DNA of 64,000 nt. Origin: CAWGMT01 sp963823675 (GTDB taxonomy: Bacteria; Planctomycetota; Planctomycetia; Isosphaerales; Isosphaeraceae). Below the pieces are notes generated by a model. The model worked only from the letters and a program-made list of their open reading frames with translations. It had not been told where the DNA came from and made no database searches. Shown here in pieces: positions 1 to 8,840 of this stretch. Position 1 is the first letter of the stretch. Every line of letters starts with the position of its first letter. The stretch lies in contig CAWGMT010000007.1 of NCBI GenBank assembly GCA_963823675.1, forward strand, positions 744,001 to 808,000, written 5' to 3'. Position numbers and translations under genes: made by a program.

Positions 1-324
1 AAAGACCAAGCAAGGGGCGTCTGCTCGGGAGGTTCCTGGCGGCCAGCCGCCAGCGGCCAAAAGACGTCGCCAAGCGGCTGGGACTGCGCCGGTGCCCAAC
101 CTAGCCGGTTGCCCGGCACCCTGACGCCGGGCACGACGCTCTGAATTGTTGGTCGTCGGCGGGCCGAAGGATAGCGCACGGAATAATGCGATCGTTAGAT
201 CAGGCCCGCGACGGCATTTCCTGTTAGAATCGATGTGAGTGGTCAGCGGGCAAACGGGCTCGGCACATGATGCCGGACCGCGTGATTTGGGCGAGCGTGG
301 CCTCTTTCCCTGCGGGGGCTGCCG
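1..324. other. gene-free left edge with one small hairpin
   Basis: No coding region is supported here. A short inverted repeat with arms GCCCGGC at 111-117 and GCCGGGC at 126-132 could form a hairpin. No T-run follows it, so it is not a convincing terminator. Confidence 0.4.
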
Positions 325-768
325 ATGGACGACAACGAGCTGCTGCGGCAGATTACCATCCCGGCGCCATGCCCCATGGACTGGAACCTGATGCGTGGCG
401 ATAAGCGCGTACGTCATTGCGCTGCTTGTGGATTGCGCGTGCACAATCTGGCGGCGATGACGTCGGCGGAAGCGGCCGCTCTGGTCCGTTCGCAAGGCGG
501 AGAACTGTGCGGACGCGTAACACGTAATGCGGACGGGGCGATCATCACGGCGGATACCAGGCCGGAGCCTCGGGTGAAGCGGGAATTCTGGCAGTTCAAC
601 ATCCGTTCGCTGATGTTGGTCATTGCCGGGCTCGCGGCGTATTTTGGTTTCATGAGGATGTTTTCGGGAATGGCTGTGGTGACCGCAGGACGCATGTGTC
701 TGCCGCGTAATGCGGTCCAGACGTGCAATAATCCGGCGGGCCCGACCGCTGAGTCAACCGATCAATAG
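325..768 (+). CDS. small cysteine-containing membrane protein, planctomycete type
   Basis: Unknown function, 147 residues. The N-terminal half has four cysteines, C16 in CPMDW, C32 and C35 in HCAAC, and C62 in ELCGR, which together look like a small metal-binding knuckle. The stretch VHNLAAMTSAEAAAL that follows is typical of a short domain I recall from planctomycete and acidobacterial proteins, where it often precedes a membrane or carboxypeptidase-regulatory-like segment. One hydrophobic helix lies at about residues 94-110. The cytoplasmic Cys domain, single membrane helix and short tail suggest a membrane-anchored small protein. It is a standalone gene ahead of the Hom cluster. The fold and role are inference only. 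Confidence 0.7.
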   Translation: MDDNELLRQITIPAPCPMDWNLMRGDKRVRHCAACGLRVHNLAAMTSAEAAALVRSQGGELCGRVTRNADGAIITADTRPEPRVKREFWQFNIRSLMLVIAGLAAYFGFMRMFSGMAVVTAGRMCLPRNAVQTCNNPAGPTAESTDQ

Positions 769-839
769 GGCCGGCGCGCCGTTGTAACCGATGCCCTCCG
801 CCCACTCGGCGTAGGGATTACCAAAACGGAGATCATCTC

Positions 840-1405
840 ATGGCTACTCCCGCTGAGATCGCGGCCAACCAGCTCAACAGTCGCGAATCGACCGGCCCAA
901 GGACACCCGAAGGCCGGGCGAAATCGTCGATGAACGCACTCAAGCACGGGAATCGCTCTCGGAAGCTGGCGCTCTTGGGCGAGCAGTCGTGCGCCTTTGA
1001 AGAGCGCTTGCGGAAGTCGATGGCGATCGGCGACGCGCAAAATGACGTCGAAGAGTATCTCACGGAGGATTCGCAGCGCAACCGCTATCGGAAAGCCGTG
1101 CACGAGCGTTGGCCCGATCTGTTCCGGACCAGGGAGAAAGAGGAGTGGCAACAGATCCTATTCGAGTTACGGCAAATTCCCGCGCACTTTCGGGACCTGA
1201 CAACGGGGCGGCCCAGCCTGCGGAACACAGCATGCCGGAACACGGAAAAGCCCCAGAATCGGGATCTGAAAGCGGCAATCCCAAAGCTCAGACTCTGGCC
1301 GTTGGTTGTTCCGGCCCGCGTCTGGCGCGCGGGCCGGACTGTCCTAAGTTGTTGCCCGCCCGCTCCAGAGCGGTCATTCGAAAAACCGTCGCACCGCGAC
1401 CTTGA
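840..1405 (+). pseudogene. degraded planctomycete hypothetical, STGPRTPEGRA family
   Basis: The start is clear: an ATG at 840 gives MATPAEIAANQLNSRESTG and then PRTPEGRAKSSMNALKHG. This is the hallmark N-terminus of a very common planctomycete protein family of unknown function, whose members usually continue as a helical domain of about 150-250 residues. Here the match fades after about residue 90. A more family-like tail (ATDPIRVTANS) appears in another frame from about 1140. The original frame would otherwise run on to 1706, straight through the antisense Uma2 remnant. I read this as a truncated or frameshifted copy. A short intact gene with a divergent tail is possible. Confidence 0.45.
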
Positions 1406-1685
1406 ACTTCGCCAGCAGGTCCGGAAGCTCGAGTTCGTCGTCCGGGCCCAGCACCTGATGCGTCCCGTCGTCTCCAAAGACGTGAGCCGAGCGGTGCTGA
1501 TCGTCCAGAACAACGACGGTGGACACGCCCGCGTCCAGGTATTCCGCGATCTTGGCCAGCATCCGCGGCCAGCGATCACCGGGCGAGCGGACTTCAACTA
1601 CCAGCTCCGGGGCAACATCCAGGTATTGGTCTGGCAGATCGCCTGGCGGCAATCGGTTGTAACTGTAAGTAGTCGTCGTGGGCAT
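1374..1685 (-). pseudogene. Uma2-family endonuclease fragment, C-terminal half
   Basis: The translated stretch contains YLDVAPELVVEVRSPGDRW, then LAKIAEYLDAGVSTVVVLDD, and ends DLLAKFKVAVRRFFE. This is the C-terminal half of the Uma2 (DUF820) PD-(D/E)XK-like family, which is strongly expanded in planctomycetes and cyanobacteria. Intact members are about 190-200 residues; only about 103 remain, starting at an ATG at 1685 right behind the beta-strand that carries the PELVVEV motif. The first acidic residue, usually Asp in PDLVVEV, is Glu here. The missing N-terminus abuts the start of the homoserine dehydrogenase gene on the other strand, so the fragment is probably a decayed copy rather than a functional nuclease. 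Confidence 0.7.
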
Positions 1686-1752
1686 GGGGCGTCTCCCGAA
1701 AAATAGGACTCCCTCCATTGTCGTTTTCGTGCCGGGAGTGTTCAATCCCGAT

Positions 1753-3066
1753 ATGAAAGACATGGAGCAAGTCAACGTCGGTTTGATCGGTCTGGGAACA
1801 GTCGGGACCGGAGTCGCACGGCTCTTGCTCGAGCATTCCGACCGGATCGCTCGCCGGGCCGGCCGGCCGGTTCGGCTCGCCTGTGTTGCCGTCCGCGACC
1901 TGAACAAGCCGCGGGACGTCGCGCTGGGCGGGGTTCCCATCACCGACGACCCGGAGCGGTTGATCGACGACCCCGCAATCGAGGTGGTCATCGAAGCCAT
2001 GGGCGGAGTCGAGCCCGCGCTCCAATACGTTCTGAGGGCTCTCGCTGCCGGCAAGCACGTGGTGACGGCCAACAAAGCCCTTCTGGCCGAGCATGGCGGC
2101 CAGATCTTTGCCCAGGCGCGGGCTGTGCGGCGAGCGGTTGCCTTCGAGGGCAGCGCAGGGGGCGGTATCCCGATCGTCCAGGCCATCGGCTTCGCACTGG
2201 CGGCGAATCAGGTCCAGAGCCTGGCGGCCATTCTCAATGGCACATGCAATTTCATCATGACCAAGATGACCGGCGAGGGATTGCCCTACGGCGATGCGCT
2301 CGTAGAAGCACAGCGGCTCGGTTTCGCCGAGGCCGACCCGACGCTCGACGTCGATGGGACCGACACGGCCCACAAGCTCGCGATCCTGGCCCAGCTCGCC
2401 TTTGAGACCGACGTTTTGATCGATGCGATTCCGCGCCAGGGGATCGATCGCCTCCACCTGGCCGACTTGCGTTACGCCGGTGAGCTGGGTTATGCCATCA
2501 AGCTGCTGGCCCTGGCCAAGCTATCCGCAGCCGGCCTGGAGCTGCGCGTGGCTCCGACCCTGGTCAAGCACGGCACTCCCCTGGCCGAGGTCCGCGGCCC
2601 GTATAACGCGATTCGCGTGGTCGGCGACGCGGTTGGGGACACCCTCTTCTACGGCCGCGGCGCCGGGGCGATGCCGACTGCCTCCGCGGTGGTCGGCGAC
2701 GTGATCAACGTGGTCACGGGCCGGGCGGCACTCCCATCACGATATCTGGGGCCGGCTTCCGCATCGCCCGCTGCGGTGCCGTTTGCCCCCTCCGACAAGA
2801 TCAAGAGCCGATACTACTTACGCTTTACAATCGCCGACCGCCCCGGCGTCCTGGGCAAGCTGGCCCAGATCCTCGGCGACCAGGGAATCAGCATCGCCAG
2901 CGTCATCCAGCACGACCCGGGGGACGACGCGCCCGACCAGAGCCCGGTGCCTCTGGTCATCATGACCCATCTTGCCATCCAGGCCGACCTTTACACCGCT
3001 TTGTCGGAGATCGATCGCCTCGAAACGGTGCACGCTCCCAGCGTCTGCCTCGGCGTCGAAGACTGA
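1753..3066 (+). CDS. hom: homoserine dehydrogenase
   Basis: This enzyme reduces aspartate semialdehyde to homoserine with NAD(P)H, the branch point to threonine and methionine. The 437-residue product has the NAD-binding loop GLIGLGTVGTGV at residues 10-21, TANKALLAEHG near 103, the conserved catalytic stretch EADPTLDVDGTDTAHK near 190-205, and a C-terminal ACT domain from about 355 (RFTIADRPGVLGKLAQIL), which usually gives allosteric control by threonine. The length is normal for the ACT-containing class. The start is ATG 1753, because the family begins just before the VNVGLIGLG strand; ATG 1762 is an alternative and ATG 1678 would add an unrelated leader. It heads an aspartate-family gene cluster with the ApgM-like gene and aspartokinase. 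Confidence 0.95.
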   Translation: MKDMEQVNVGLIGLGTVGTGVARLLLEHSDRIARRAGRPVRLACVAVRDLNKPRDVALGGVPITDDPERLIDDPAIEVVIEAMGGVEPALQYVLRALAAGKHVVTANKALLAEHGGQIFAQARAVRRAVAFEGSAGGGIPIVQAIGFALAANQVQSLAAILNGTCNFIMTKMTGEGLPYGDALVEAQRLGFAEADPTLDVDGTDTAHKLAILAQLAFETDVLIDAIPRQGIDRLHLADLRYAGELGYAIKLLALAKLSAAGLELRVAPTLVKHGTPLAEVRGPYNAIRVVGDAVGDTLFYGRGAGAMPTASAVVGDVINVVTGRAALPSRYLGPASASPAAVPFAPSDKIKSRYYLRFTIADRPGVLGKLAQILGDQGISIASVIQHDPGDDAPDQSPVPLVIMTHLAIQADLYTALSEIDRLETVHAPSVCLGVED

Positions 3067-3194
3067 GATTGCCCGTATTGCCCGCTCGACTTATCATGTA
3101 GCCTCGAAAGATCCGGTTGCCGGGTGAACCCGGCCGCGATCTAACTGCGATTCGATGGCCCCAGGACAGGACCAACGACAAGGAGGTCGTGGTG

Positions 3195-3644
3195 ATGTCG
3201 CACGCAGACCTTTCGCTCAAGACCAGGCCGTTCCGGCCCATGCTCTTAATTCTGGCGCTGGCTCCAGCCCTGCCGGGTTGTGTCTCGGCCGCCAACGATG
3301 TGCGAGACTATTACCGCGAAATGGCTTACAATTATCGCGCGGCCGAGGAAAAAGCTAAGATGGATGCCCTCACGCTTGAGGGCGAAACGAAAATGCTTGC
3401 CAAGAACGGCGATTTCCAGAGGTTACGGCGGACCAAGCGCGAGCTGGACCGGATCAAGGCTTGGGAGGCCAAGTGCGCCAAGCAGGAAGAACGCTTTGAA
3501 AAAGCCGCTCGGTGGACTGAAGACCATTATCACCTGGATAAGCAGCCTGCCAAGGCGAAGCCCGCGGCGGTCCGAGACGAAGAGAAAGCCGCGGGCACGG
3601 AGCCGGCCCCGCTGCCGCCGCTCTTCGAGGCCAAGGACCTCTGA
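3195..3644 (+). CDS. small lipoprotein, Lys/Glu-rich
   Basis: Function unknown. The 149-residue product starts at ATG 3195, 8 bases after a strong Shine-Dalgarno sequence AAGGAGG at 3180-3186. A TTG at 3117 would also open the frame but lacks this signal. The N-terminus is basic and hydrophobic (residues 17-27, MLLILALAPAL) and ends in a lipobox ALPGC, so the protein should be a lipoprotein with a lipidated cysteine near residue 30. The mature part is highly charged, probably helical (EEKAKMDALTLEGETKML; RRTKRELDRIKAWEAKC) and ends in a Pro/Ala/Glu-rich tail. It sits between hom and the ApgM-like gene on the same strand. A link to amino acid synthesis is not evident. Confidence 0.75.
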   Translation: MSHADLSLKTRPFRPMLLILALAPALPGCVSAANDVRDYYREMAYNYRAAEEKAKMDALTLEGETKMLAKNGDFQRLRRTKRELDRIKAWEAKCAKQEERFEKAARWTEDHYHLDKQPAKAKPAAVRDEEKAAGTEPAPLPPLFEAKDL

Positions 3645-3685
3645 GAGCCGGGGCCGAGGAATCGGAACCAGGGCCACTGCTCGAT

Positions 3686-4915
3686 ATGTTAAGCGCTAAA
3701 TATGTCATTGTGATACCCGATGGGGCCGCGGACGAGCCGTTCGCCGGCCTCGAAGACCGGACGCCGCTCCAGAGGGCGCTGCTGCCGGAGATGGACCGGG
3801 TCGCGCACGACGGGCAGGTCGGCCGATCGCGGAACGTGCCCGACCGCTTCTTGCCGGCCAGCGACGTGGCGACCTTGAGCCTTCTGGGCTATGACCCGGA
3901 GCTTTATTACACCGGCCGGGCGCCGCTCGAGGCCGCGGCCATGGGCGTGGAGCTTGGTCCTGACGATCAGGCGGTGCGCTGCAACTTGATGACGATCCGC
4001 GACGAGCGGCTGACCGACTTCACCGCCGGGCACATCACGAGCGAGGAAGGCCGGTCTCTGATCGCGGCAATCCAGGCTTCCCTCGGCAACACGAACGTCG
4101 AGTTTCGTCCCGGCGTCAGCTATCGCAATTTGATGATCTACCGCGGCCGGCCGGGCGCGTCGCTGTTTACCGGCGAGACCGTTACCGAGCCGCCCCATGA
4201 CCATCCCAACGAGCCGGTGGTGGAGCATCTGCCGCGCGGGCCTGGCTCCGACCTGCTCAGGGCACTGATGATCGAGGCAGAGCGGGTACTGGCGTCACAT
4301 CCCATCAACGCAGCTCGCATCAAGTCCGGCAAGCCGCCGGCCAATGCGATCTGGCTCTGGGGACAGGGCAAGGCGCCGAACTTGCCTCGATTTGCGGATC
4401 TCCATCGGAAGCAGGGCGCCATGATCTCGGCCGTCGATCTCGTGCGGGGAGTTGGCGTGCTGGCCGGCTGGGACCGGATCGACGTGCCCGGCGCGACCGG
4501 GTATCTCGACACCGACTACGCGGCCAAGGGGCGTTACGGCGTGCAAGCACTCAAGGACCACGACATCGTTTGCGTGCATATCGAGGCGCCCGACGAGGCC
4601 AGTCACGAAGGCCGCGCCCTGGCCAAGATCGCGGCCCTGGAGCGGATCGACCGCGACATCGTCGGGCCGCTCCGCGAGGCGCTCGAAACGTTCCCGGAGT
4701 GGCGGGTCTTGATTTCGCCCGACCATTCCACCCTGCTGCGCACCCGCGCCCACGACCGTGCGCCCGTGGCGTGGGCGATCGCCGGCACCGGAATCGTTGC
4801 TTCCGGCAAGACGTACGACGAGGCTTCCGCCCGCGCTGGCGGTGCGCCGTTCTTCGAACATGGCTGCCGGCTCATGGAACGATTTCTCGATCTGAGCTGG
4901 GACGGCCGCACGTGA
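3686..4915 (+). CDS. ApgM-type phosphomutase homologue, probable homoserine kinase
   Basis: Member of the cofactor-independent phosphoglycerate mutase (archaeal ApgM) branch of the alkaline phosphatase superfamily, 409 residues. Visible motifs are the N-terminal metal-binding strand VIVIPDGAADEP, the nucleophile region PASDVATLSLLGYDP with YYTGRAPLEAAAMG, HIEAPDEASHEG, and the C-terminal metal site SPDHSTLLRTRAHDRAPV. Bacterial genomes often carry this protein beside threonine-pathway genes, where it has been proposed to replace the GHMP-type homoserine kinase ThrB. Its place between hom and aspartokinase, with no thrB seen, fits that role. A plain glycolytic mutase remains possible. It starts at ATG 3686, about 40 bases after the lipoprotein stop. 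Confidence 0.85.
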   Translation: MLSAKYVIVIPDGAADEPFAGLEDRTPLQRALLPEMDRVAHDGQVGRSRNVPDRFLPASDVATLSLLGYDPELYYTGRAPLEAAAMGVELGPDDQAVRCNLMTIRDERLTDFTAGHITSEEGRSLIAAIQASLGNTNVEFRPGVSYRNLMIYRGRPGASLFTGETVTEPPHDHPNEPVVEHLPRGPGSDLLRALMIEAERVLASHPINAARIKSGKPPANAIWLWGQGKAPNLPRFADLHRKQGAMISAVDLVRGVGVLAGWDRIDVPGATGYLDTDYAAKGRYGVQALKDHDIVCVHIEAPDEASHEGRALAKIAALERIDRDIVGPLREALETFPEWRVLISPDHSTLLRTRAHDRAPVAWAIAGTGIVASGKTYDEASARAGGAPFFEHGCRLMERFLDLSWDGRT

Positions 4916-4997
4916 CCCGGCCGGGCGCGCGGCTCTGAAGCGGTGAATATCTGGCGAAAACGACGGGAAAGAGCGTGGGGCTGGCGGCGACCCTGGA

Positions 4998-6822
4998 GTG
5001 AGCAACGTGTCGTTGTTAGTGCAGAAATTCGGCGGGACGAGCGTGGCCGATTCGGCCAAGATTCTGGCCGCGGCGCGGCGAGCGATCCAGGCCCACAACT
5101 GCGGCGACCAGGTCCTGGTCGTCGTGTCGGCCCGCGGGCATACGACCGACGAGCTGATCGCCCTGGCCCGCGAGATCACCGAGAAGCCGCCCGCCCGCGA
5201 AATGGACATGCTCCTTGCCACCGGCGAACAGGTCAGTGTGGCCCTCTTGGCGATGGCGATCCAGAGCTTGGGCGTGCCCGCGATCAGCTTCACCGGGGCT
5301 CAGATCGGACTGGTCACCGACAGCTTTCACACCAAGGCACGCATCCGCAACATCTCGACCGAGCGGATGGTCCAGGCGCTCGGCGAGGGCAAGATCGTGA
5401 TCGTCGCCGGGTTTCAGGGGGTCGACGAAAACTACAACATCACGACCCTGGGTCGCGGCGGCTCCGACACGACGGCCGTCGCGCTCGCGGCCGTGCTTGG
5501 CGCTACTGGATGCGAAATTTATACCGATGTGGATGGCATTTATACCACCGATCCGCGGATCATTCCCGAGGCCCGCAAGATCGATCGCATCAGCCATGAC
5601 GAGATGCTCGAGCTCGCGAGTCTGGGCGCCGGTGTGATGCACTCGCGGTCGATCGAGTTTGCCAAGAAATACGGGATGCCGATTCACGTGCGCAGCTCGT
5701 TCTCGGACGCGCCCGGCACCTGGATCGTCCACGAGCTTGATGGCCGGCGGCTGGGTGCCGCGGTCACCGGCACGGCCCTGGCCAGGGACGAGGCTCGGAT
5801 CACGATCCTAGGAGTGCCCGACCGGCCGGGCGTGGTCCACGCGATCTTCCGCACCATCGCGGCCGCCAACATCGTCGTCAACATGATCGTTCAGAACGTG
5901 TCGACGGGGGGTAAAACCGAGGTCAGCTTCACGGTGGCCAAGGGCGACCTGGCCGAAACACTGCTCGCCGCCAACACGGCCGCCGCCGCCATCGGCGCCA
6001 CCGGAGTCACCCACGACGCCGACGTCGCCAAGATCTCGGTCGTGGGGCTGGGAATGCGCACCCATACGGGAGTCGCAACCACCATGTTCGAGGCGATCGC
6101 CCTGGCCGGCATCAACATCCAGATGATCACGACCAGCGAGATCAAGATCAGCGTGCTGGTGGACCGCGCCTCGGCCGTGAAGGCCCTCCAGACCGCGCAT
6201 CGCGCCTTTGCGCTCGATCAGCCCGGCGGCACGGACCTTCCCTTCGCGCCGTCCCGTTCCCGGCCCCGCGCCATGAAGCTGGTTCCGCTGGCCGACTCTG
6301 ACATCGACACGCAGAATGGGCTTGATCCAGAGCCGGTGCCCCCCGAGCCGCGCCGGCGGCATGGAAGACCTGGTCATCGACGGAGTGGAGCTGGACGAGT
6401 CGCAGGCCCGGATCGCGCTCTTCCGCGTGCCCGACCGGCCCGGTTATGCCGCTGCCGTCTTTCGCGCCATTGCCGAAGCGGGTGTCTTCGTCAACATGAT
6501 CGTCCAGAACGTCGGCATAGAAGGCGATTCGGTGCTCTCGTTCACGGTGCCCCGCGACGCGGCCGACCGCGCCGCCCAAGCCGTCAGGGCCGCGGGCATC
6601 GCCGAGGTCTCGGTCGAGCCGACCCTGGCCAAGCTGTCGGTCATCGGAGTCGGCATGCGCACCCACACGGGCGCGGCAACCCGCATGTTCGCCGCTTTGG
6701 CCGAGCGCGGCATCAATATCAACTTGATCAATACGAGCGAGGTCCGGATCAACGTCGGCACCGACATCGCCCGCGGCAGGGAAGGGCTTGAATGCCTCAA
6801 GCGAGCATTCGCGCTTTCTTGA
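4998..6822 (+). CDS. lysC: aspartokinase with two ACT pairs, frame broken near 6340
   Basis: Aspartate kinase makes aspartyl phosphate, the first step to Lys, Thr and Met. The N-terminus has the amino-acid-kinase signature VQKFGGTSVADSAKI, then LGRGGSDTTAVALAAVLGA and the catalytic-domain tail ending in LASLGAGVMHSRSIEFAKKYG. A first ACT pair follows (ARITILGVPDRPGVVHAIF; AKISVVGLGMRTHTGVATTM). A second ACT pair (ARIALFRVPDRPGYAAAVF; AKLSVIGVGMRTHTGAATRM) lies in the +1 frame and ends at 6822. Four ACT modules and about 600 residues match the cyanobacterial/planctomycete type. The break is at a run of six C at 6339-6344; five C would give one continuous protein. The alternative is a separate ACT-only subunit starting at ATG 6361, analogous to the internal-start beta subunit of Bacillus LysC. 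Confidence 0.9.
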
Positions 6823-6893
6823 GCCTGTCCTTGACCAGACTGCCCTCTCCCGCTAATCTCTGCCCCGCCTCGCAAGGAGCAGGAGGATCGGCC

Positions 6894-8453
6894 ATGACAC
6901 CGGTGCAAGAGGACGTCGATCTGCTGAACGAGTCAGGCGTGGCGGTCTGGCGCCACGGCCGCCTGGCTGAGGCCGAGGAGATCTTCCGGCGCGCCCTCTT
7001 GATCACGCCCGCAGACGTCCGCATCAGGACCAACCTGGGGCTCGTCCTGGCCGAGCAGGACCGCAAAGCCCTTGCGGCCGAGTCTTTTCGAGCGGCCCTA
7101 GCGCTCGAGCCCGAGCACTTCACCGCCCGGATGAATCTGGGAATCGCGCTCTCCGACCTGGGGCGCTTCGGCGAAGCGTCGGAGTCGCTCGAGGCGGCGC
7201 TTCGGCTTCTGCCCGAGTCGCCAGAGGCTCTTCAGAACGTGGGGATGAACCTCTCGCGCCAGGGGCGGTGGGGCGAGGCGATCGCGTATTACGAAAAAGC
7301 CGCGCGGCTCCAGCCCGACAACCCCGAGGTGCACCGTAGTCTGGCTTATGTCCTGCTCGGGTCCGGCGATTACGCACGCGGCTGGCCCGAGCACGAATGG
7401 CGCCTGAGCTGCCGCCCAGTTCGAGGCGTCCAGATCAACCGTGCGTTCTGGAATGGCGATGATTTTCGCAACCAGACGATCCTGCTGCACTACGAGCAAG
7501 GGTATGGCGATACGCTGCAATTCATCCGCTTCGCCCCCCTGGTCAAGAGGCGTGGCGGCCGCGTCGTGGTGCTCTGCCAGGCCGCCCTGCTCCGGTTGCT
7601 CGCTCGCTGCCCCGGAATCGACCTGGTGTTCGAAGGGACGAGTTACGAGCCCGAGTGCCACGTTCACGCCCCCTTGATGAGCCTGCCGGCGATCTTCGGC
7701 ACGACCCTGGCCACGCTGCCGGCGCAGGTGCCCTATCTCTTTGCCGACCGAGTGCTCGTCGAACACTGGCGATCCGAGCTGGCTAAATCGCTCGGCACAA
7801 TTCCGGGAGGGCGAGCCTCCCGGCGAGCCATTCTCCAAGGCGGCTCGGCCGGAGCCTCGCCCTCCCAGGATCACGCAAGCCCATTAAGTGCTCTTGACCT
7901 CGAAGCCGAGGCAGATTCGCGCGTCCAGGAGCGATCTTGTGACGGCCAGCCCGCCCGGCCGTTCCTGATCGGGATCGCCTGGCAAGGCCGCCTGGAACAC
8001 GACGGAAATCGCTGGCGGTCGTTTGCCCTGGACCAGCTCGCCCCCGTGGCTGAGGTGCCCGGCGTCCGCCTGATAAGCTTGCAGGTCGGCGACGGAAGAG
8101 ATCAAGCTCAAGCCAAGGGCGGCCGGTTTCCCGTGATCGATCTACCGAAGCGCCGTGGAAATGACTTCAGCGAGACGGCGGCCATCATGTGGTCGCTCGA
8201 CCTGGTCATCTCGCCCGATACTGCGGTAGCCCACCTTGCGGGAGGTCTTGGCATTCCCGTGTGGATCGCCCTGACCTGTTCTTGCGACTGGCGCTGGCTG
8301 TCTGGCCGCGACGACAGTCCCTGGTATCCCACGATGCGGCTGTTCCGACAGTCCAGGCCCGGCGAGTGGGGGCCGGTCTTCGAGCGCATGGCCGAGGCGC
8401 TCAAGAAGGTGGTGGGACGCCAGGCGGGGTCTCGTGATGAAGCGGTTGCCTGA
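6894..8453 (+). CDS. TPR protein with glycosyltransferase-like C-terminal domain
   Basis: 519 residues. About four TPR units fill residues 10-150 (for example NLGLVLAEQDRKALAAESFR, NLGIALSDLGRFGEASESLE). The C-terminal part, LLHYEQGYGDTLQFIRFAPL and later DLVISPDTAVAHLAGGLGIP, is typical of the TPR-linked domain related to family-9/GT-B glycosyltransferases found in many bacteria. The start is ATG 6894, directly after the purine-rich AGGAGCAGGAGG signal; the frame stays open upstream to 6792 without support. Residues about 304-325 (GGRASRRAILQGGSAGASPS) are encoded by an inserted palindromic repeat, described separately, which lies between the two halves of the catalytic-like domain. The acceptor and the role are unknown. 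Confidence 0.8.
   Translation: MTPVQEDVDLLNESGVAVWRHGRLAEAEEIFRRALLITPADVRIRTNLGLVLAEQDRKALAAESFRAALALEPEHFTARMNLGIALSDLGRFGEASESLEAALRLLPESPEALQNVGMNLSRQGRWGEAIAYYEKAARLQPDNPEVHRSLAYVLLGSGDYARGWPEHEWRLSCRPVRGVQINRAFWNGDDFRNQTILLHYEQGYGDTLQFIRFAPLVKRRGGRVVVLCQAALLRLLARCPGIDLVFEGTSYEPECHVHAPLMSLPAIFGTTLATLPAQVPYLFADRVLVEHWRSELAKSLGTIPGGRASRRAILQGGSAGASPSQDHASPLSALDLEAEADSRVQERSCDGQPARPFLIGIAWQGRLEHDGNRWRSFALDQLAPVAEVPGVRLISLQVGDGRDQAQAKGGRFPVIDLPKRRGNDFSETAAIMWSLDLVISPDTAVAHLAGGLGIPVWIALTCSCDWRWLSGRDDSPWYPTMRLFRQSRPGEWGPVFERMAEALKKVVGRQAGSRDEAVA
7805..7866. repeat. REP-like palindrome inside a coding sequence
   Basis: Left arm 7805-7829 (GGGAGGGCGAGCCTCCCGGC and five more bases) and right arm 7842-7866 are near-perfect inverted copies of 25 bases with about four mismatches and a 12-base centre. 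The element is in frame within the TPR/glycosyltransferase-like gene and adds a Gly/Ala/Ser/Arg-rich linker. The unit resembles GC-rich palindromes common in planctomycete intergenic DNA. Confidence 0.75.
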
Positions 8454-8504
8454 CTGACGGATGCTTGCGCGGGAGTCCCACACACACTGTAGCCGCAACC
8501 AACA

Positions 8505-8648
8505 GATCGGGGGACAGAGCCCCCTCCTACAGGGACACGGCGCATCTGCACGCCGATTTTGTAGGAGATCGGGGGACAGAGCCCCCTCCTACAGGGACAC
8601 GGCGGATCAGCACGCCGATTTTGTAGGAGCCGGCTCCGTCCGGCGATC
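8505..8648. repeat. tandem interspersed repeat, two copies of a 62-base unit
   Basis: Two direct copies begin at 8505 and 8567. Each contains the palindromic core GGGGGACAGAGCCCCCTCCT, then CAGGGACACGGCG, and closes with TTTTGTAGGAG. The copies differ at only a few bases, and the second ends in GCCGGCTCCGTCCGGCGATC. A 32-base piece spanning the unit boundary recurs in opposite orientation at 41731-41762. The block fills most of the gap between the TPR gene and the transglutaminase-like gene. The rest of that gap (8454-8504, 8649-8840) shows no gene. Confidence 0.8.
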
Positions 8649-8840
8649 CGAAGTTTTTTCCGAATATTACTAAAAAAGTTGGGGCAATCGACTGCGCTCT
8701 CGGGCACTATAAGAACAGGATGCGCAGTTCGACGGGAGGTGGCCTTTGACCTTACAAGTGGCTCCGTCGCAGCGGGAGCGCCCCCAGCAGCTTCGGTCTC
8801 GGGGCCTGCCCCTGCGATCGCCAAAGGAGTCATCGAAGCC

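Noticed and set aside
111..132. Rho-independent terminator at the left edge
   Set aside because: The stem is only 7 bases and there is no T-run after it.
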